This document shows, piece after piece, positions 32,393 through 41,986 of a DNA stretch of 64,000 nucleotides. The translations under genes were made by a program, and so were the position numbers. The DNA lies in the NCBI GenBank assembly GCA_938075305.1, contig CALJGV010000013.1:1-64000 (forward strand), given 5' to 3'. The notes beneath the pieces were generated by a model, which worked only from the letters and a program-made list of their open reading frames with translations, searched no databases and had not been told where the DNA came from. Numbering within the stretch: position 1 is the stretch's first letter; every line of letters starts with the position of its first letter. The stretch comes from an uncultured bacterium. Lineage in GTDB: Bacteria; Planctomycetota; UBA1135; GCA-002686595.

Positions 32393-32599
32393 GCCCACCT
32401 GCGCGCCCGGGCGGGTGAGGAGCGGCCCGGGCCCCTCCGGGGTCCCGAGGGGGCCGTGTGAAAGGTCCAGGCAAAGGGGGCCCGCGGATGCCTGAGGGAC
32501 CGATCTCCCCGGCGCCAGCGAGTACCATGCGGCCGTTCCAACGTGCGCCTCGCCCGACCCGCAGGGCGCGGCTGCCCTCCCCCGCACTCACAGGACCGC

Positions 32600-34846
32600 A
32601 TGACCCCTCGACCGGCCCTCCACCAGGCGACCGCGGCGCTGCTAGCGCTCGCGTCCTTATCCCCCTGCGCCTTGGCCCAGGAAGGCCCCCGCGGCTGGCT
32701 GAGCTGGCGCGGTCCTGATCAGAACGGGACCTCGGCCGAGCTGGGTCTGCCCGGCGCACCCGATCTGGAGGAGAATCTCGCCTGGACCTACGAGATGGCC
32801 GGGCGTGGCACGCCCGTCATCGCCAACGGCAAGCTCTTTGGCATGGGGTACGACGGCAAGGGCGAGACGCTGCAGGAGGTCCTGTTCTGCCTGAACGCTG
32901 CCACGGGCGAGGAGCTCTGGACGCGCCGCTTCCCGGACTTCATCAGCGACGTGATCTACACGCGCTACGCCATCGGGAGCCCGACCGTGGACCCGGAGAC
33001 AGGGAACGTCTTCGCGCTCACCGGTCCGGGGCTGATCCATGGCTTCACCCCCGACGGCGAGCTGCTCTGGCAGCGGTCCATGATGGAGGACCTAGGCCGG
33101 CTGACGTTCCCGAACGGCCGCGTGGGGGCGCCGCTGATCGTGGGCGACCTCGTCATCGTCCACTTCATCTTCGCGGCATGGGGGCCTGACTTTGGACCTG
33201 CGCGGGACCGCTTCTACGCCTTCGACAAGCGCACGGGCGAGGTCGTCTGGGGCGCCACACCGGGCGGCCCGCCCAAGGACAGCTCCTTCTCCATGCCGAT
33301 CGTGGAGCTGCGCGACGGCCGCTTCGTGTTCTACGCGGGGATGGGCGGGGGCTACACCTCGTGCGTGGACGCCATGACCGGCGAGGTCCTCTGGCAGTAC
33401 CCGTTCAGCATCGGGGGCATCAACTCGAGCGCCCTCATCCATGAAGACAAGCTGATCATCATCCACGGCAAGGAGAACCGCGACTCCAGCGTCATCGGCC
33501 GAATGGTCGCCCTGGACCTGACCGCGAAGCCCGGGGAGGACGGCGTGCTCCCGAAGACCGCGGAGCTCTGGCGCAACGACCTGGTGGCGTTCACCAGCTC
33601 GCCGATTCTGGTGGGGGATACCGTCTTCGCGACGACCCTGACCGGCGAGTTGAACGCGATCAACGTGAACAACGGCGAGGTCATGTGGCACGAGAAGCTG
33701 GGCGACAGCCAGCTGCACGCCTCGCCCGCCTACGGGGACAACAAGCTCTTCATCCCGCTCGCGGACGGCACCTTCCACGTCCTCGCCCTGGGCGGAAGCC
33801 GGGCGGCGAAGCTCGGCGTGGCGAACCTGGGCGGCAGCTGCCTCGGTGCCCCTGCGATCGCCGGCGGCCGGGTCTACGTCCACACCACCGAGCGGCTGCA
33901 CTGCTTCATGGAGAAGCCCGGTGACCTGCCGGCCTGGCCCGCGCAGCAGTGGGATGCGGCCGCGGTCCCCGAGCTCGGGGAGCCGACCCAGCTGCAGGTG
34001 GTCCCCTTCGACCAGTCCGTCCGGGTCGGAGAGCCCATCGACCTCGAGGTCCGCTGGCTCGACGCCTCCGGGCGGGTGGTCAAGACCATGCCGGCCTCCG
34101 AGGCGGAGGTCACGGTGGCCGCGCGCCAGAAGGCGCCCCTCGCGGAGAAGCAGGCCGATGGGACCTGGGTCGCGGCCAACCCCGGCGCCGGCAAGGCGAT
34201 GGTCAAGCTCGACGGGGCGGCGGGCGCCGCCCGGGTGCGGGTCGTGCCGAGCCTCCCCTTCGCGCAGGACTTCTCGGGGTTCCAGCTGAACCAGGGCGAG
34301 GGCACCTTCGCCTTCCCCCCGGGCGAGTGGCTCGGCGGCCGCCTCAAGTGGAAGATCATCGACAAGGACGGCGAGCGGCTGCTGACGCGCAACATGGCCA
34401 ACCCGCTCTTCCAGCGGACCATGACCCTCTTCGGCGCCGCCGACGACTCGAACTACACGGTCCAGGTCGACGTGATGTCCGACGGCAACCGACGGACGCT
34501 CTCCTCACCCGGCGTCGTGAACCAGCGCTACCAGTTCGTCCTCAAGGGCAACTATCAGGAGCTCGAGGTCAGCTCCAACATGGAGCACTTCAAGCAGAGC
34601 GCCAAGTTCCGCTGGAAGGCGGGCATCTGGTACACGCTGAAGACGCGCGTCGACCTGCAGGCCGACGGCAGCGCCATCGTGCGCGGCAAGGTCTGGCCGC
34701 GCGGCGAGGCAGAACCTGAGGCCTGGACCCTCGAGGCCACCGATCCCCACGGACACCGCTGCGGCGCAGCGGGCCTGTACGGATTCACACCGCAGAGCCG
34801 CTACACCATCTACATGGACAACCTGAGCGTGACCCCCAATGACTAG
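32600..34846 (+). CDS. Exported PQQ-type propeller fused to a lectin/DUF1080-like domain
   Basis: 748 residues from ATG 32600, with a signal peptide ending near CALAQ. Residues ~30-460 are a PQQ-like propeller (WLSWRGPDQNGTS, CLNAATGEELWTRRF, AFDKRTGEVVWG, AINVNNGEVMWHEKLG). A short beta domain follows (~475-560, QLQVVPFDQSVRVGEPIDLEV). The C-terminal ~180 residues look like a concanavalin-A/DUF1080-type jelly roll (WKAGIWYTLKTRVDLQADGS...MDNLSVTPN). It probably binds a polysaccharide or a surface glycan. It opens a seven-gene operon, and the next propeller gene overlaps its end by 8 bp. Confidence 0.85.
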   Translation: MTPRPALHQATAALLALASLSPCALAQEGPRGWLSWRGPDQNGTSAELGLPGAPDLEENLAWTYEMAGRGTPVIANGKLFGMGYDGKGETLQEVLFCLNAATGEELWTRRFPDFISDVIYTRYAIGSPTVDPETGNVFALTGPGLIHGFTPDGELLWQRSMMEDLGRLTFPNGRVGAPLIVGDLVIVHFIFAAWGPDFGPARDRFYAFDKRTGEVVWGATPGGPPKDSSFSMPIVELRDGRFVFYAGMGGGYTSCVDAMTGEVLWQYPFSIGGINSSALIHEDKLIIIHGKENRDSSVIGRMVALDLTAKPGEDGVLPKTAELWRNDLVAFTSSPILVGDTVFATTLTGELNAINVNNGEVMWHEKLGDSQLHASPAYGDNKLFIPLADGTFHVLALGGSRAAKLGVANLGGSCLGAPAIAGGRVYVHTTERLHCFMEKPGDLPAWPAQQWDAAAVPELGEPTQLQVVPFDQSVRVGEPIDLEVRWLDASGRVVKTMPASEAEVTVAARQKAPLAEKQADGTWVAANPGAGKAMVKLDGAAGAARVRVVPSLPFAQDFSGFQLNQGEGTFAFPPGEWLGGRLKWKIIDKDGERLLTRNMANPLFQRTMTLFGAADDSNYTVQVDVMSDGNRRTLSSPGVVNQRYQFVLKGNYQELEVSSNMEHFKQSAKFRWKAGIWYTLKTRVDLQADGSAIVRGKVWPRGEAEPEAWTLEATDPHGHRCGAAGLYGFTPQSRYTIYMDNLSVTPND

Positions 34847-36401
34847 GCACCTGTTCACTCTCGCTGGCATCGCCGGCCTCTCGCTGTTCGCTCTCGAGTC
34901 GACCGCAGCCGCCCAAGACTGGCCCGCGTGGGGCGGCGGCGAGTCACGGAACATGGCCTCGACGGTCACCGGGCTCCCCGGTGACTTCACCGCGGGCGAC
35001 TTCAAGCCCGGCACGGACGAGGTGGATCTCTCGACGACCAAGAACGTTCAGTGGGTCGCCAAGCTCGGCTCCCAGAGCTACGGGAACCCCACGGTCTCGG
35101 GCGGGCGCATCTTCGTCGGGACGAACAACGACTCGCCCAGGGACCCGCGCTTCGAGGGGGACCGCTCGACGGTCTACTGCCTGGACGAGAAGACCGGCGA
35201 CTTCATCTGGCAGCTCAACGTGCCGAAGCTCGGCACGGGCAAGGTGTCGGACTGGGAGTACCTGGGGATCTGCTGCTCGCCGACGGTGGACGGGGACGAG
35301 GTCTACATCGTCACCAACCGCTGCGAGGTCATGTGTCTGGACGTACACGGCATGGCCAACGGGAACCAGGGCTACCAAGACGAGGGCAAGTACATGGCCT
35401 GGCCGTCGACGGAGCCCATGGAGGTGACTGACACGGACGCGGACATCCTGTGGGTGTTCAACATGATCGACGAGTGCGGCGTGTTCCCGCACAACATCAC
35501 CACCAGCGCGGTGCTGGTGGCGGGTGAGCGCCTGTGGGTCACCTCGTCCAACGGGGTCGACTACGGCCATGTGGAGACGCCCGCGCCCAACGCGCCGAGC
35601 CTGCTCCTGCTGGACAAGCAGACCGGCGCGCTGATCGGCGAGGAGGCCTCCGGCTGCTCCTCGCGCATCTTCCACTCCAACTGGTCCTCGCCGGCCTACC
35701 TGCGCAAGGGCGACACCGAGCTCTGCATCTTCGGCGGGCCGGACGGCTGGCTCTACGCCTTCAAGCCCGAGCCCATCGAGGGCCCCGACGGGTGGCCGAT
35801 CCTCGACGAGGCTTGGCGCTTCGACGCCAACCTCCCCGGGTACCGGATGAAGGACGGCGAGCCCATCAAGTACACCGACCGCGACGGTCCGAGCGAGGTC
35901 CTCGCCACGCCCATCGTCCACGACGGCAAGGTCTACGCGCCCATCGGCCAGGACCCCGAGCACGGCCCGGGCGTGGGTAACCTCGTGTGCCTTGACCACA
36001 ACGGCAAGCAGCTGTGGAACTACTCCAAGATCAACCGCTCGCTCTCGACCCTCGCGGTCTACGACGGGATGGTCTTCGCCTCCGACTTCTCGGGCTACGT
36101 CTACTGCCTCGACGCCTTGACGGGCGAGGAGTACTGGATCTACGACACCAAGGGCCACATCTGGGCCTCGCCCTTCGTGGCGGACGGGAAGGTCTACATC
36201 GGCAACGAGGACGGCTTCCTCACGATCCTCCCCGCTCGCAAGGACGCCGACCCCAAGAAGGAGATGGTCGAGGTCGACATGGTCAGCCCGGTCTACGCCT
36301 CGGTCATCGCGGCGAACGGGGTCCTCTACGTGGGCACCCACACGCACCTCTACGCGGTGGCGGCTGGGGCCGGCGCGGCCAAGGACGACGAGGGGCGCTG
36401 A
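34839..36401 (+). CDS. Exported PQQ-type beta-propeller protein
   Basis: 520 residues with a signal peptide (MTRHLFTLAGIAGLSLFALESTAAAQ) and mature start DWPAWGGGESRNMAST. Blade motifs include YCLDEKTGDFIWQLN, LLDKQTGALIGEE, CLDHNGKQLWNYSKI and CLDALTGEEYWIYD. An internal stretch with paired cysteines (LGICCSPTVDG, NRCEVMCLD, DECGVFPHN) suggests a disulfide-stabilised or metal-binding variant. Translational coupling with the preceding propeller gene suggests that the two act together outside the cytoplasmic membrane. It is followed after 7 bp by the DUF3311-like gene. Confidence 0.85.
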   Translation: MTRHLFTLAGIAGLSLFALESTAAAQDWPAWGGGESRNMASTVTGLPGDFTAGDFKPGTDEVDLSTTKNVQWVAKLGSQSYGNPTVSGGRIFVGTNNDSPRDPRFEGDRSTVYCLDEKTGDFIWQLNVPKLGTGKVSDWEYLGICCSPTVDGDEVYIVTNRCEVMCLDVHGMANGNQGYQDEGKYMAWPSTEPMEVTDTDADILWVFNMIDECGVFPHNITTSAVLVAGERLWVTSSNGVDYGHVETPAPNAPSLLLLDKQTGALIGEEASGCSSRIFHSNWSSPAYLRKGDTELCIFGGPDGWLYAFKPEPIEGPDGWPILDEAWRFDANLPGYRMKDGEPIKYTDRDGPSEVLATPIVHDGKVYAPIGQDPEHGPGVGNLVCLDHNGKQLWNYSKINRSLSTLAVYDGMVFASDFSGYVYCLDALTGEEYWIYDTKGHIWASPFVADGKVYIGNEDGFLTILPARKDADPKKEMVEVDMVSPVYASVIAANGVLYVGTHTHLYAVAAGAGAAKDDEGR

Positions 36402-36408
36402 GGGCCGC

Positions 36409-36663
36409 ATGTCGGGCAGCGCACGGTTTGGATGGGGCCTGATGGCCGTCATCACGGTTCTCCACTTCGACTTCTGGAACTGGGAGACGACCTCGGTGGT
36501 CCTCGGCTTCCTGCCCACGGGGCTCGCGTGGCAGGCGGGAATCTCCCTCGCCGCCGCCGCAGGCTGGGCGCTGCTGATGAACGTCGCCTGGCCCTCGCGG
36601 GTCGAGGAGTGGGCGGCGAGGCCGTCGGCCCTCTCCGATGACGCTGCGGAGGACCCCTCGTGA
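36409..36663 (+). CDS. DUF3311-like small membrane protein
   Basis: 84 residues with two predicted membrane helices (about 9-22 and 40-58) and a LGFLPTGLAWQAG hinge typical of DUF3311. Such proteins are generally found next to sodium:solute symporters and are thought to be a small partner subunit. It overlaps the symporter start region, consistent with that pairing. Confidence 0.75.
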   Translation: MSGSARFGWGLMAVITVLHFDFWNWETTSVVLGFLPTGLAWQAGISLAAAAGWALLMNVAWPSRVEEWAARPSALSDDAAEDPS

Positions 36664-38246
36664 TGGCCGTCCTCCTCCCCGCCGCCGAGGCGGCCTCCCG
36701 CACGCCGCTGCTGGTGGTCGGCTTCTACCTCTTCCTGCTGATCAGCCTCGGGGTCTTCTCGAGCCGGCTGTTCCGTGGCACCTCCGCCGACTTCTTCGTG
36801 GCGGAGCGGTCCATCGGGCCGTTCCTGCTGCTCATGAGCGTGTTCGGCACGACCATGACCGCCTTCGCCCTGGTCGGCTCCACGGGCAAGGCGTGGGAGC
36901 TCGGCAACGGCGTCTATGGGCTCATGGCCTCAGCCTCGGGGATCGTCCACTCGGCGGTCTTCTTCTTGATCGGGATCAAGCTCTGGGCCATCGGCAAGCG
37001 CCACGGCTTCCGCACCCAGGTGCAGTACTTCCGGAGCCGCTTCCAGTCGAACCTCCTCGGCTACCTGCTCTTCCCAATCCTGGTGGCCCTCGTGGTCCCC
37101 TACCTGCTCATCGGGCTCCTCGGCGCGGGCGCGGTGATGCGCGGCGTGACCGTGGGCATGTTCCCCGAGACCTTCGCGGGCACCACCCTGCCGAGCGGGC
37201 GGGTGATGTTCGAGGGCGCCATCCCGCCGTGGATCACGGGGCTCGTGGTCTGCGCCGTGGTGCTCTTCTACATCTTCGCTGGTGGCCTGCGATCCGCCGC
37301 GTGGGCCAACGCCTTCCAGACCATCGTCTTCATGATCACGGGCGTGATCGCCTTCGTCTTGATCTCGAGCAAGCTCGGGGGGATGGACGCGGCGACCCAG
37401 GCGGTGATCGACAACTCGTCCGACCACATGACCCGGGCGCGGATCGGGAAGCTGCAGTTCGTGACCTACATGTTCGTGCCGCTCTCGGTGGGCATGTTCC
37501 CGCACCTGTTCCAGCACTGGCTCACGGCCAAGAAGGCGTCGACCTTCAAGCTGACCACCGTGGCGCACCCCCTCTTCATCGGGATCGTGTGGGTGCCCTG
37601 CATCCTGATCGGCATCTGGGCCGCCGGCGCCGGCATCATGCCCCCGGGCGGCAACCCCAACGCCCTGCTGCCCAAGATCGTCCAGACCCTGCTCCAGGAC
37701 CCCTACCTGACGGGCCTGCTCACCGCGGGCATTCTGGCGGCGATCATGTCGTCCCTGGATTCGCAGTTCGTGTGCCTGGGGACCATGTTCACCCATGACA
37801 TCGTGATGCACGCGGCGGGGGAGGACCGCTTCTCCGACAAGGCCCAGGTGATGCTGGGGCGGGGCTTCATCGTCTTCGTGGTGGGGGTGACCTACCTGCT
37901 GACGTTCTTCCCGCCGCCCAAGATCTTCGACCTGGCGGTCTGGTGCTTCAGCGGCTTCGCGGCCCTGTTCCCCCTGGTCTTCGCCTCGATCTACTGGCGC
38001 AGAACGACGCGGGCGGGGGCCATCGCCTCGGTCCTGGCCATGGTGGTGACCTGGGGCACCTTGTTCTACGAAGGGCTCATCAAGCCGACCCTGGCCGGCG
38101 AAGAGATGGAAGGCGACTTCCTGGTGGCCGGAATGATGCCGGTCACCCTGATCTTCGCCGCCTCCACGGCCGCTCTCGTCCTCGTCAGCCTCATGACGAA
38201 GCCCCCCTCCGACGAGCACGTCGAGCAGTTCATGGTGGAGTCCTGA
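36663..38246 (+). CDS. Sodium:solute symporter (SSS family)
   Basis: 527 residues from ATG 36663; GTG 36660, overlapping the upstream stop, is an alternative. At least twelve hydrophobic helices are visible. Family landmarks are SADFFVAERSIGPF after helix 1, YIFAGGLRSAAWANAFQ in the core, and the signature region AAIMSSLDSQFVCLGTMFTHDIV. SSS transporters import sugars, amino acids, carboxylates or vitamins with Na+. The downstream acyl-activating and reducing enzymes suggest a carboxylic acid as the substrate. It is paired with the DUF3311-like protein. Confidence 0.9.
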   Translation: MAVLLPAAEAASRTPLLVVGFYLFLLISLGVFSSRLFRGTSADFFVAERSIGPFLLLMSVFGTTMTAFALVGSTGKAWELGNGVYGLMASASGIVHSAVFFLIGIKLWAIGKRHGFRTQVQYFRSRFQSNLLGYLLFPILVALVVPYLLIGLLGAGAVMRGVTVGMFPETFAGTTLPSGRVMFEGAIPPWITGLVVCAVVLFYIFAGGLRSAAWANAFQTIVFMITGVIAFVLISSKLGGMDAATQAVIDNSSDHMTRARIGKLQFVTYMFVPLSVGMFPHLFQHWLTAKKASTFKLTTVAHPLFIGIVWVPCILIGIWAAGAGIMPPGGNPNALLPKIVQTLLQDPYLTGLLTAGILAAIMSSLDSQFVCLGTMFTHDIVMHAAGEDRFSDKAQVMLGRGFIVFVVGVTYLLTFFPPPKIFDLAVWCFSGFAALFPLVFASIYWRRTTRAGAIASVLAMVVTWGTLFYEGLIKPTLAGEEMEGDFLVAGMMPVTLIFAASTAALVLVSLMTKPPSDEHVEQFMVES

Positions 38247-38268
38247 TCCACCCCTCTTCTCCCCGAGC

Positions 38269-39351
38269 ATGACCGCAGTCTCCAACGACCGGATCGAGGC
38301 CGCCCAGGCGGCCCTCGACGCCCACGTCCGCGACATCATCGCGCACCACTTCTCCCCCGAGACCGGGACCCCGGTTTGGCTGGACTACGCCAGGTCCGCC
38401 GGCTGGGACCCGCGCGAGGAGGTCCGCTCCTTCTCGGACCTCATCGAGCGCTTCGACAACTTCGACGGGGAGCGGCTGCGCACGGACGCCCACGAGATGT
38501 GGATCCCAAGGGCCTACGCGGGCCGGCCGTTCACGATCTTCGAGACGGGCGGCTCGACGGGCATGCCCAAGCAGCGCATCGGTTGGGACGACTACAAGCT
38601 CGACTACGAGGAGTTCTCCGAGCTCCTCGACGACGAGGCCTTCCCGCCGGGCGGCTACTGGCTCATGGTCGGGCCCACGGGGCCCCGGCGCCTTCGCCTC
38701 GCCATCGAGCACCTCGCCAACCACCGCGGCTCCTCGTGCTACTTCGTGGACCTCGATCCACGCTGGGTCAAGAAGCTCATCTCGTCGGGGCAGGGGGACC
38801 AGGCCAAGGCCTACATGCGACACGTGGTGGACCAGGCCCTGAGCATCCTCAAGCACCGCAAGGTGGACGCCTTGTTCACGACCCCGCGGCTCCTCGAGGC
38901 GCTGGGCGATGAGATCTCGATCCCCGACGCGGGCATCAAGGGCGTCTTCTGCGGCGGCACGGAGATGGACCCCCAGAACGTGCGCTTCCTGTGCGAGGAG
39001 ATCCTCGAGGGGCAGGTCGGCTTCGTGCCCACCTACGGCAACACGCTCATGGGCCTCGCCTGCCACAAGAAGGGCTTCGAGAACGAGAACTACTCGATCA
39101 CCTACTACGCGCCGCAGCCCCGCGCTGTCCTGCGCGTGACCGACCCCGAGGACTCGCGCAAGCTCGTGGACCACGGCGAGTGGGGCCGCGTGGAGCTCAC
39201 CACCCTGACCCACGAGTTCTTCCTGCCGCGCTTCCTCGAGCGCGACGCCGCCAAGCGCATCGCGCCCTGCGAGGACTTCGCGTGGGACGGAGTCGCCGAG
39301 GTGAAGCCCTACGCCAAGAACGAGGAGAAGATCGTGGAGGGTGTCTATTGA
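38269..39351 (+). CDS. LuxE-like/AMP-forming acyl-activating protein
   Basis: 360 residues, much shorter than ordinary acyl-CoA synthetases. The phosphate-binding motif is ETGGSTGMPKQ (residues ~90-100). Further adenylation-family elements are FCGGTEMDPQNVRF and VPTYGNTLMGLAC. LuxE-type enzymes activate a carboxylate with ATP and hold the acyl group on a cysteine for reduction; this size and pairing with a LuxC-like reductase fit well. Related genes are sometimes labelled phenazine antibiotic biosynthesis proteins. It begins 22 bp after the symporter, and its TGA overlaps the TTG start of the next gene. Confidence 0.75.
   Translation: MTAVSNDRIEAAQAALDAHVRDIIAHHFSPETGTPVWLDYARSAGWDPREEVRSFSDLIERFDNFDGERLRTDAHEMWIPRAYAGRPFTIFETGGSTGMPKQRIGWDDYKLDYEEFSELLDDEAFPPGGYWLMVGPTGPRRLRLAIEHLANHRGSSCYFVDLDPRWVKKLISSGQGDQAKAYMRHVVDQALSILKHRKVDALFTTPRLLEALGDEISIPDAGIKGVFCGGTEMDPQNVRFLCEEILEGQVGFVPTYGNTLMGLACHKKGFENENYSITYYAPQPRAVLRVTDPEDSRKLVDHGEWGRVELTTLTHEFFLPRFLERDAAKRIAPCEDFAWDGVAEVKPYAKNEEKIVEGVY
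39336..39341 (+). promoter_or_regulatory. Ribosome binding site deciding the TTG start at 39348
   Basis: GGAGGG ends 6 nt before TTG 39348, inside the end of the LuxE-like gene. It supports a TTGA stop/start overlap over longer readings of the downstream frame. Confidence 0.65.
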
Positions 39352-40802
39352 GCTCCGCAGCCAGTGACGTCCCGCACTTCCCGGTCCTGCGGGCGGGCAA
39401 GGAGTACTCCAGCCTCGACCGGGTCGAGCTCACCTCGCACCGCGACGGCAGCGTCGTCGCCTCGGTCAGCCAGGCGAACGCTGGGCTCGTCCGGCGCGAC
39501 ATGCGCAAGCTGGACCAGAACGCTCAGCGGCTGCGGGCCATGCCCATGGCCGAGCGCATCGAGCGTTGCCGGGAGGCGGCGCGCATCTTCCTGGAGGACG
39601 AGCTGCCCATCGGCGAGGGGGCGACCCAGACCGCCGACGACTACGTGGCCCAGCTCAGCTCCACCAGCGGCCTGCCCCACGTGATGGTGCGGGCCAACAT
39701 GGAGAAGTGCGCCTTCGTCCTCGCCGAGATGACCACCATCCTGCGCGGCCTCATGCGCGGCATGGACCCCGGGGTGCTCGACCAGGGCTTCGGTGACCAC
39801 GACGGCGTGCCCGTCTGGTACACGCCCAGCGCCCGCGCCCTGGGGGCGGTGCTCCCGAGCAACTCGCCCGGCGTCCACTCGCTCTGGATCCCGTCCATCG
39901 CCCTCGGCGTGCCCCTGGCCCTCAAGCCGGGCCGCGAGGAGCCCTGGACGCCCATGCGTATCGCGCGGGCCATGATGGCCGCGGGCTTCCCGGCCGAGGC
40001 CTTCAGCCTCTATCCCACCGACCACGAGGGGGCCGGCACCCTGCTCGAGTGCTGCGACCGCTCCCTGCTCTTCGGCGACGCCCGCGTGGCCGAGAAGTAC
40101 GCCGGTGACCCGCGCATCGAGATCCACGGCCCCGGCCGCAGCAAGGTGCTGGTGGGGGATGACGTGGCGGACGACTGGGAGCAATTCATGGACGTCTACG
40201 TGGACTCCGTGGCCCGCAACGGCGGCCGGAGCTGCATCAACGCGTCCGCGATCTACATCCCGCGTCACGGTGAGGCCCTCGCCGAGGCCCTCGCAGAGCG
40301 GCTGGCCCGGATCGAGCCGCGGCCCCACGACGACCCTGACGCGCAGATCGCCGCCTTCGCCAACCCGGCGTTTGCGGACATGATGAGCGGTGCGATTGAC
40401 GCCGGGATCGAGCAGGGCGGCGCCCGGGACGTGACCATGGCGGCGCGCGGAGGCTCGGCCCGAAGGGCGGAGCTCGGCTGCTCGGTGTACCTGCGCCCGA
40501 CCGTGGTGCGCTGCGACTCCATGGAGCACCCCCTCGCCAACACCGAGTACATGTTCCCCTTCACCAGCGTGGTGGAGGTGCCCCAGGAGCGCATGCTCGA
40601 GGTCATGGGGCCGAGCCTCGTGGTGTCCGCGCTGACCCGCGACTCTGGCTTCCTCCAGTCCCTCACCACGAGCCCGCTCATCAGCCGCCTGAACGTCGGC
40701 CCGGTGCCCACCTCGAAGGTGGAATGGGACCAGCCCCATGAGGGCAACCTGTTCGAGTTCCTGCACGAGCGCCGTGCGCTCCAGCGCGCCGCGGGCTGGT
40801 AG
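39348..40802 (+). CDS. LuxC-like acyl reductase (aldehyde dehydrogenase superfamily)
   Basis: 484 residues from TTG 39348. Superfamily landmarks are GAVLPSNSPGVHSLWIPSIALGVPLALKPG (cofactor region), the probable nucleophile C296 in NGGRSCINAS, and the later TEYMFPFTSVVEVP. LuxC-type proteins take an acyl group from an activated donor and reduce it to the aldehyde with NAD(P)H. Its place directly after a LuxE-like gene and 11 bp before an alcohol dehydrogenase gives a complete acid to aldehyde to alcohol sequence. The open frame continues upstream through the LuxE-like gene in another reading frame, but that part is not real protein. Chain length and substrate are unknown. Confidence 0.8.
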   Translation: MSSAASDVPHFPVLRAGKEYSSLDRVELTSHRDGSVVASVSQANAGLVRRDMRKLDQNAQRLRAMPMAERIERCREAARIFLEDELPIGEGATQTADDYVAQLSSTSGLPHVMVRANMEKCAFVLAEMTTILRGLMRGMDPGVLDQGFGDHDGVPVWYTPSARALGAVLPSNSPGVHSLWIPSIALGVPLALKPGREEPWTPMRIARAMMAAGFPAEAFSLYPTDHEGAGTLLECCDRSLLFGDARVAEKYAGDPRIEIHGPGRSKVLVGDDVADDWEQFMDVYVDSVARNGGRSCINASAIYIPRHGEALAEALAERLARIEPRPHDDPDAQIAAFANPAFADMMSGAIDAGIEQGGARDVTMAARGGSARRAELGCSVYLRPTVVRCDSMEHPLANTEYMFPFTSVVEVPQERMLEVMGPSLVVSALTRDSGFLQSLTTSPLISRLNVGPVPTSKVEWDQPHEGNLFEFLHERRALQRAAGW

Positions 40803-40813
40803 GACGCGGACCC

Positions 40814-41986
40814 ATGTTCCGCGACGACGAGCGTACTCGGGTCATTGAGGAGGTCGGCGGGCTCGCCCGCCTCGGCGCCCTCGCCGCCGACCTCGGCGGC
40901 CGGCGGGTGATGCTGGTCTCCGACCCGGGCGTCGCCGCCGCTGGGCACGCCGACCGAGCCGCCGCGATCATGACGGCGGCCGGGCTCGAGGTCGCGCTCC
41001 ACGTGGACGTGGCGGAGAACCCCTCGAGCGCGGACGTGGCCCGGGCGGCGACGGCCGCGCACGCCTTCGGCCCGGATCTCTACGTCGCGGTGGGGGGCGG
41101 GAGCGCCATCGATACGGCCAAGGGAGCGAACTTCGTGGAGGTGTGCGGCGGCCGCATGGAGGACTACCGCGGCCACGACACGGCCACTGCACCCCTGCGC
41201 CCGCTCATCGCCGTGCCCACCACCGCCGGGACGGGCTCGGAGGTCCAGTCCTTCGCGCTCATCGGGGACGGGGAGACCGGGGCGAAGATGGCCTGCGGGG
41301 ACCCCTCCGCGGCGCCGCGGGTCGCGCTCCTCGACGCCGAGCTCACCCTGACCATGCCCCGGAGGGTCACGGCCATGACGGGCCTCGACACCTTGGCCCA
41401 TGCGGTGGAGAGCGCGGTGGCGCGGCCCCGCGACCCCTCCACGGACGGGCGCAGCAGGCCCTACGGCCGGGCGGCCTTCGCGCTGGTCAGCGCCGGGCTC
41501 CCTCGGGTCCTTGAGGCGCCCGGGGACGTGGACGCGCGGGCCCGCATGATGCGGGCCTCGGCGCTGGCGGGGCTCGCCATCGAGCACGCCATGCTCGGGG
41601 GCGCGCACTCCATGGCCAACCCGCTCACGCGGCGTCACGGCGTGCCCCACGGGCTTGCGGTGGGCGTGACCCTGCCCCACGTGGTGCGCTTCAACGCGGC
41701 GGACGACGCCGCCGCCGGGGACGCCACCCGGGCCGTCTACGCCGAGCTGGCCTCGGCGGCGGGGCTCCCCGGAGACGGGGAGCGCGCGCTCGCCGCGGCG
41801 CTCGCGGACCGCTGTGCTCAGCTCCTGAAGCTGGCGGGCCTCGGGACCACCCTGGGGAGCCTCGGGGTCAGCGCGGCGGACGTGCCGGGCCTCTCCGCGG
41901 AGGCCAACGAGCAGTGGACCGCGCGCTTCAACCCGCGCGGAGTCGACGCGGCGGCCTTCGAGGGCCTCTTGCGCGCCGCCCTCTGA
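40814..41986 (+). CDS. Iron-containing alcohol dehydrogenase
   Basis: 390 residues of the group III (Fe-ADH) family. The NAD(P) region is VGGGSAIDTAKGANF, followed by PTTAGTGSEVQSFALI. Metal ligands are the aspartate in LLDAELT and histidines in LAHAVES, GGAHSMANPLT and GVPHGLAVG. It would interconvert an aldehyde and an alcohol, most simply the product of the preceding LuxC-like enzyme. It ends the 32.6-42.0 kb operon. Confidence 0.9.
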   Translation: MFRDDERTRVIEEVGGLARLGALAADLGGRRVMLVSDPGVAAAGHADRAAAIMTAAGLEVALHVDVAENPSSADVARAATAAHAFGPDLYVAVGGGSAIDTAKGANFVEVCGGRMEDYRGHDTATAPLRPLIAVPTTAGTGSEVQSFALIGDGETGAKMACGDPSAAPRVALLDAELTLTMPRRVTAMTGLDTLAHAVESAVARPRDPSTDGRSRPYGRAAFALVSAGLPRVLEAPGDVDARARMMRASALAGLAIEHAMLGGAHSMANPLTRRHGVPHGLAVGVTLPHVVRFNAADDAAAGDATRAVYAELASAAGLPGDGERALAAALADRCAQLLKLAGLGTTLGSLGVSAADVPGLSAEANEQWTARFNPRGVDAAAFEGLLRAAL

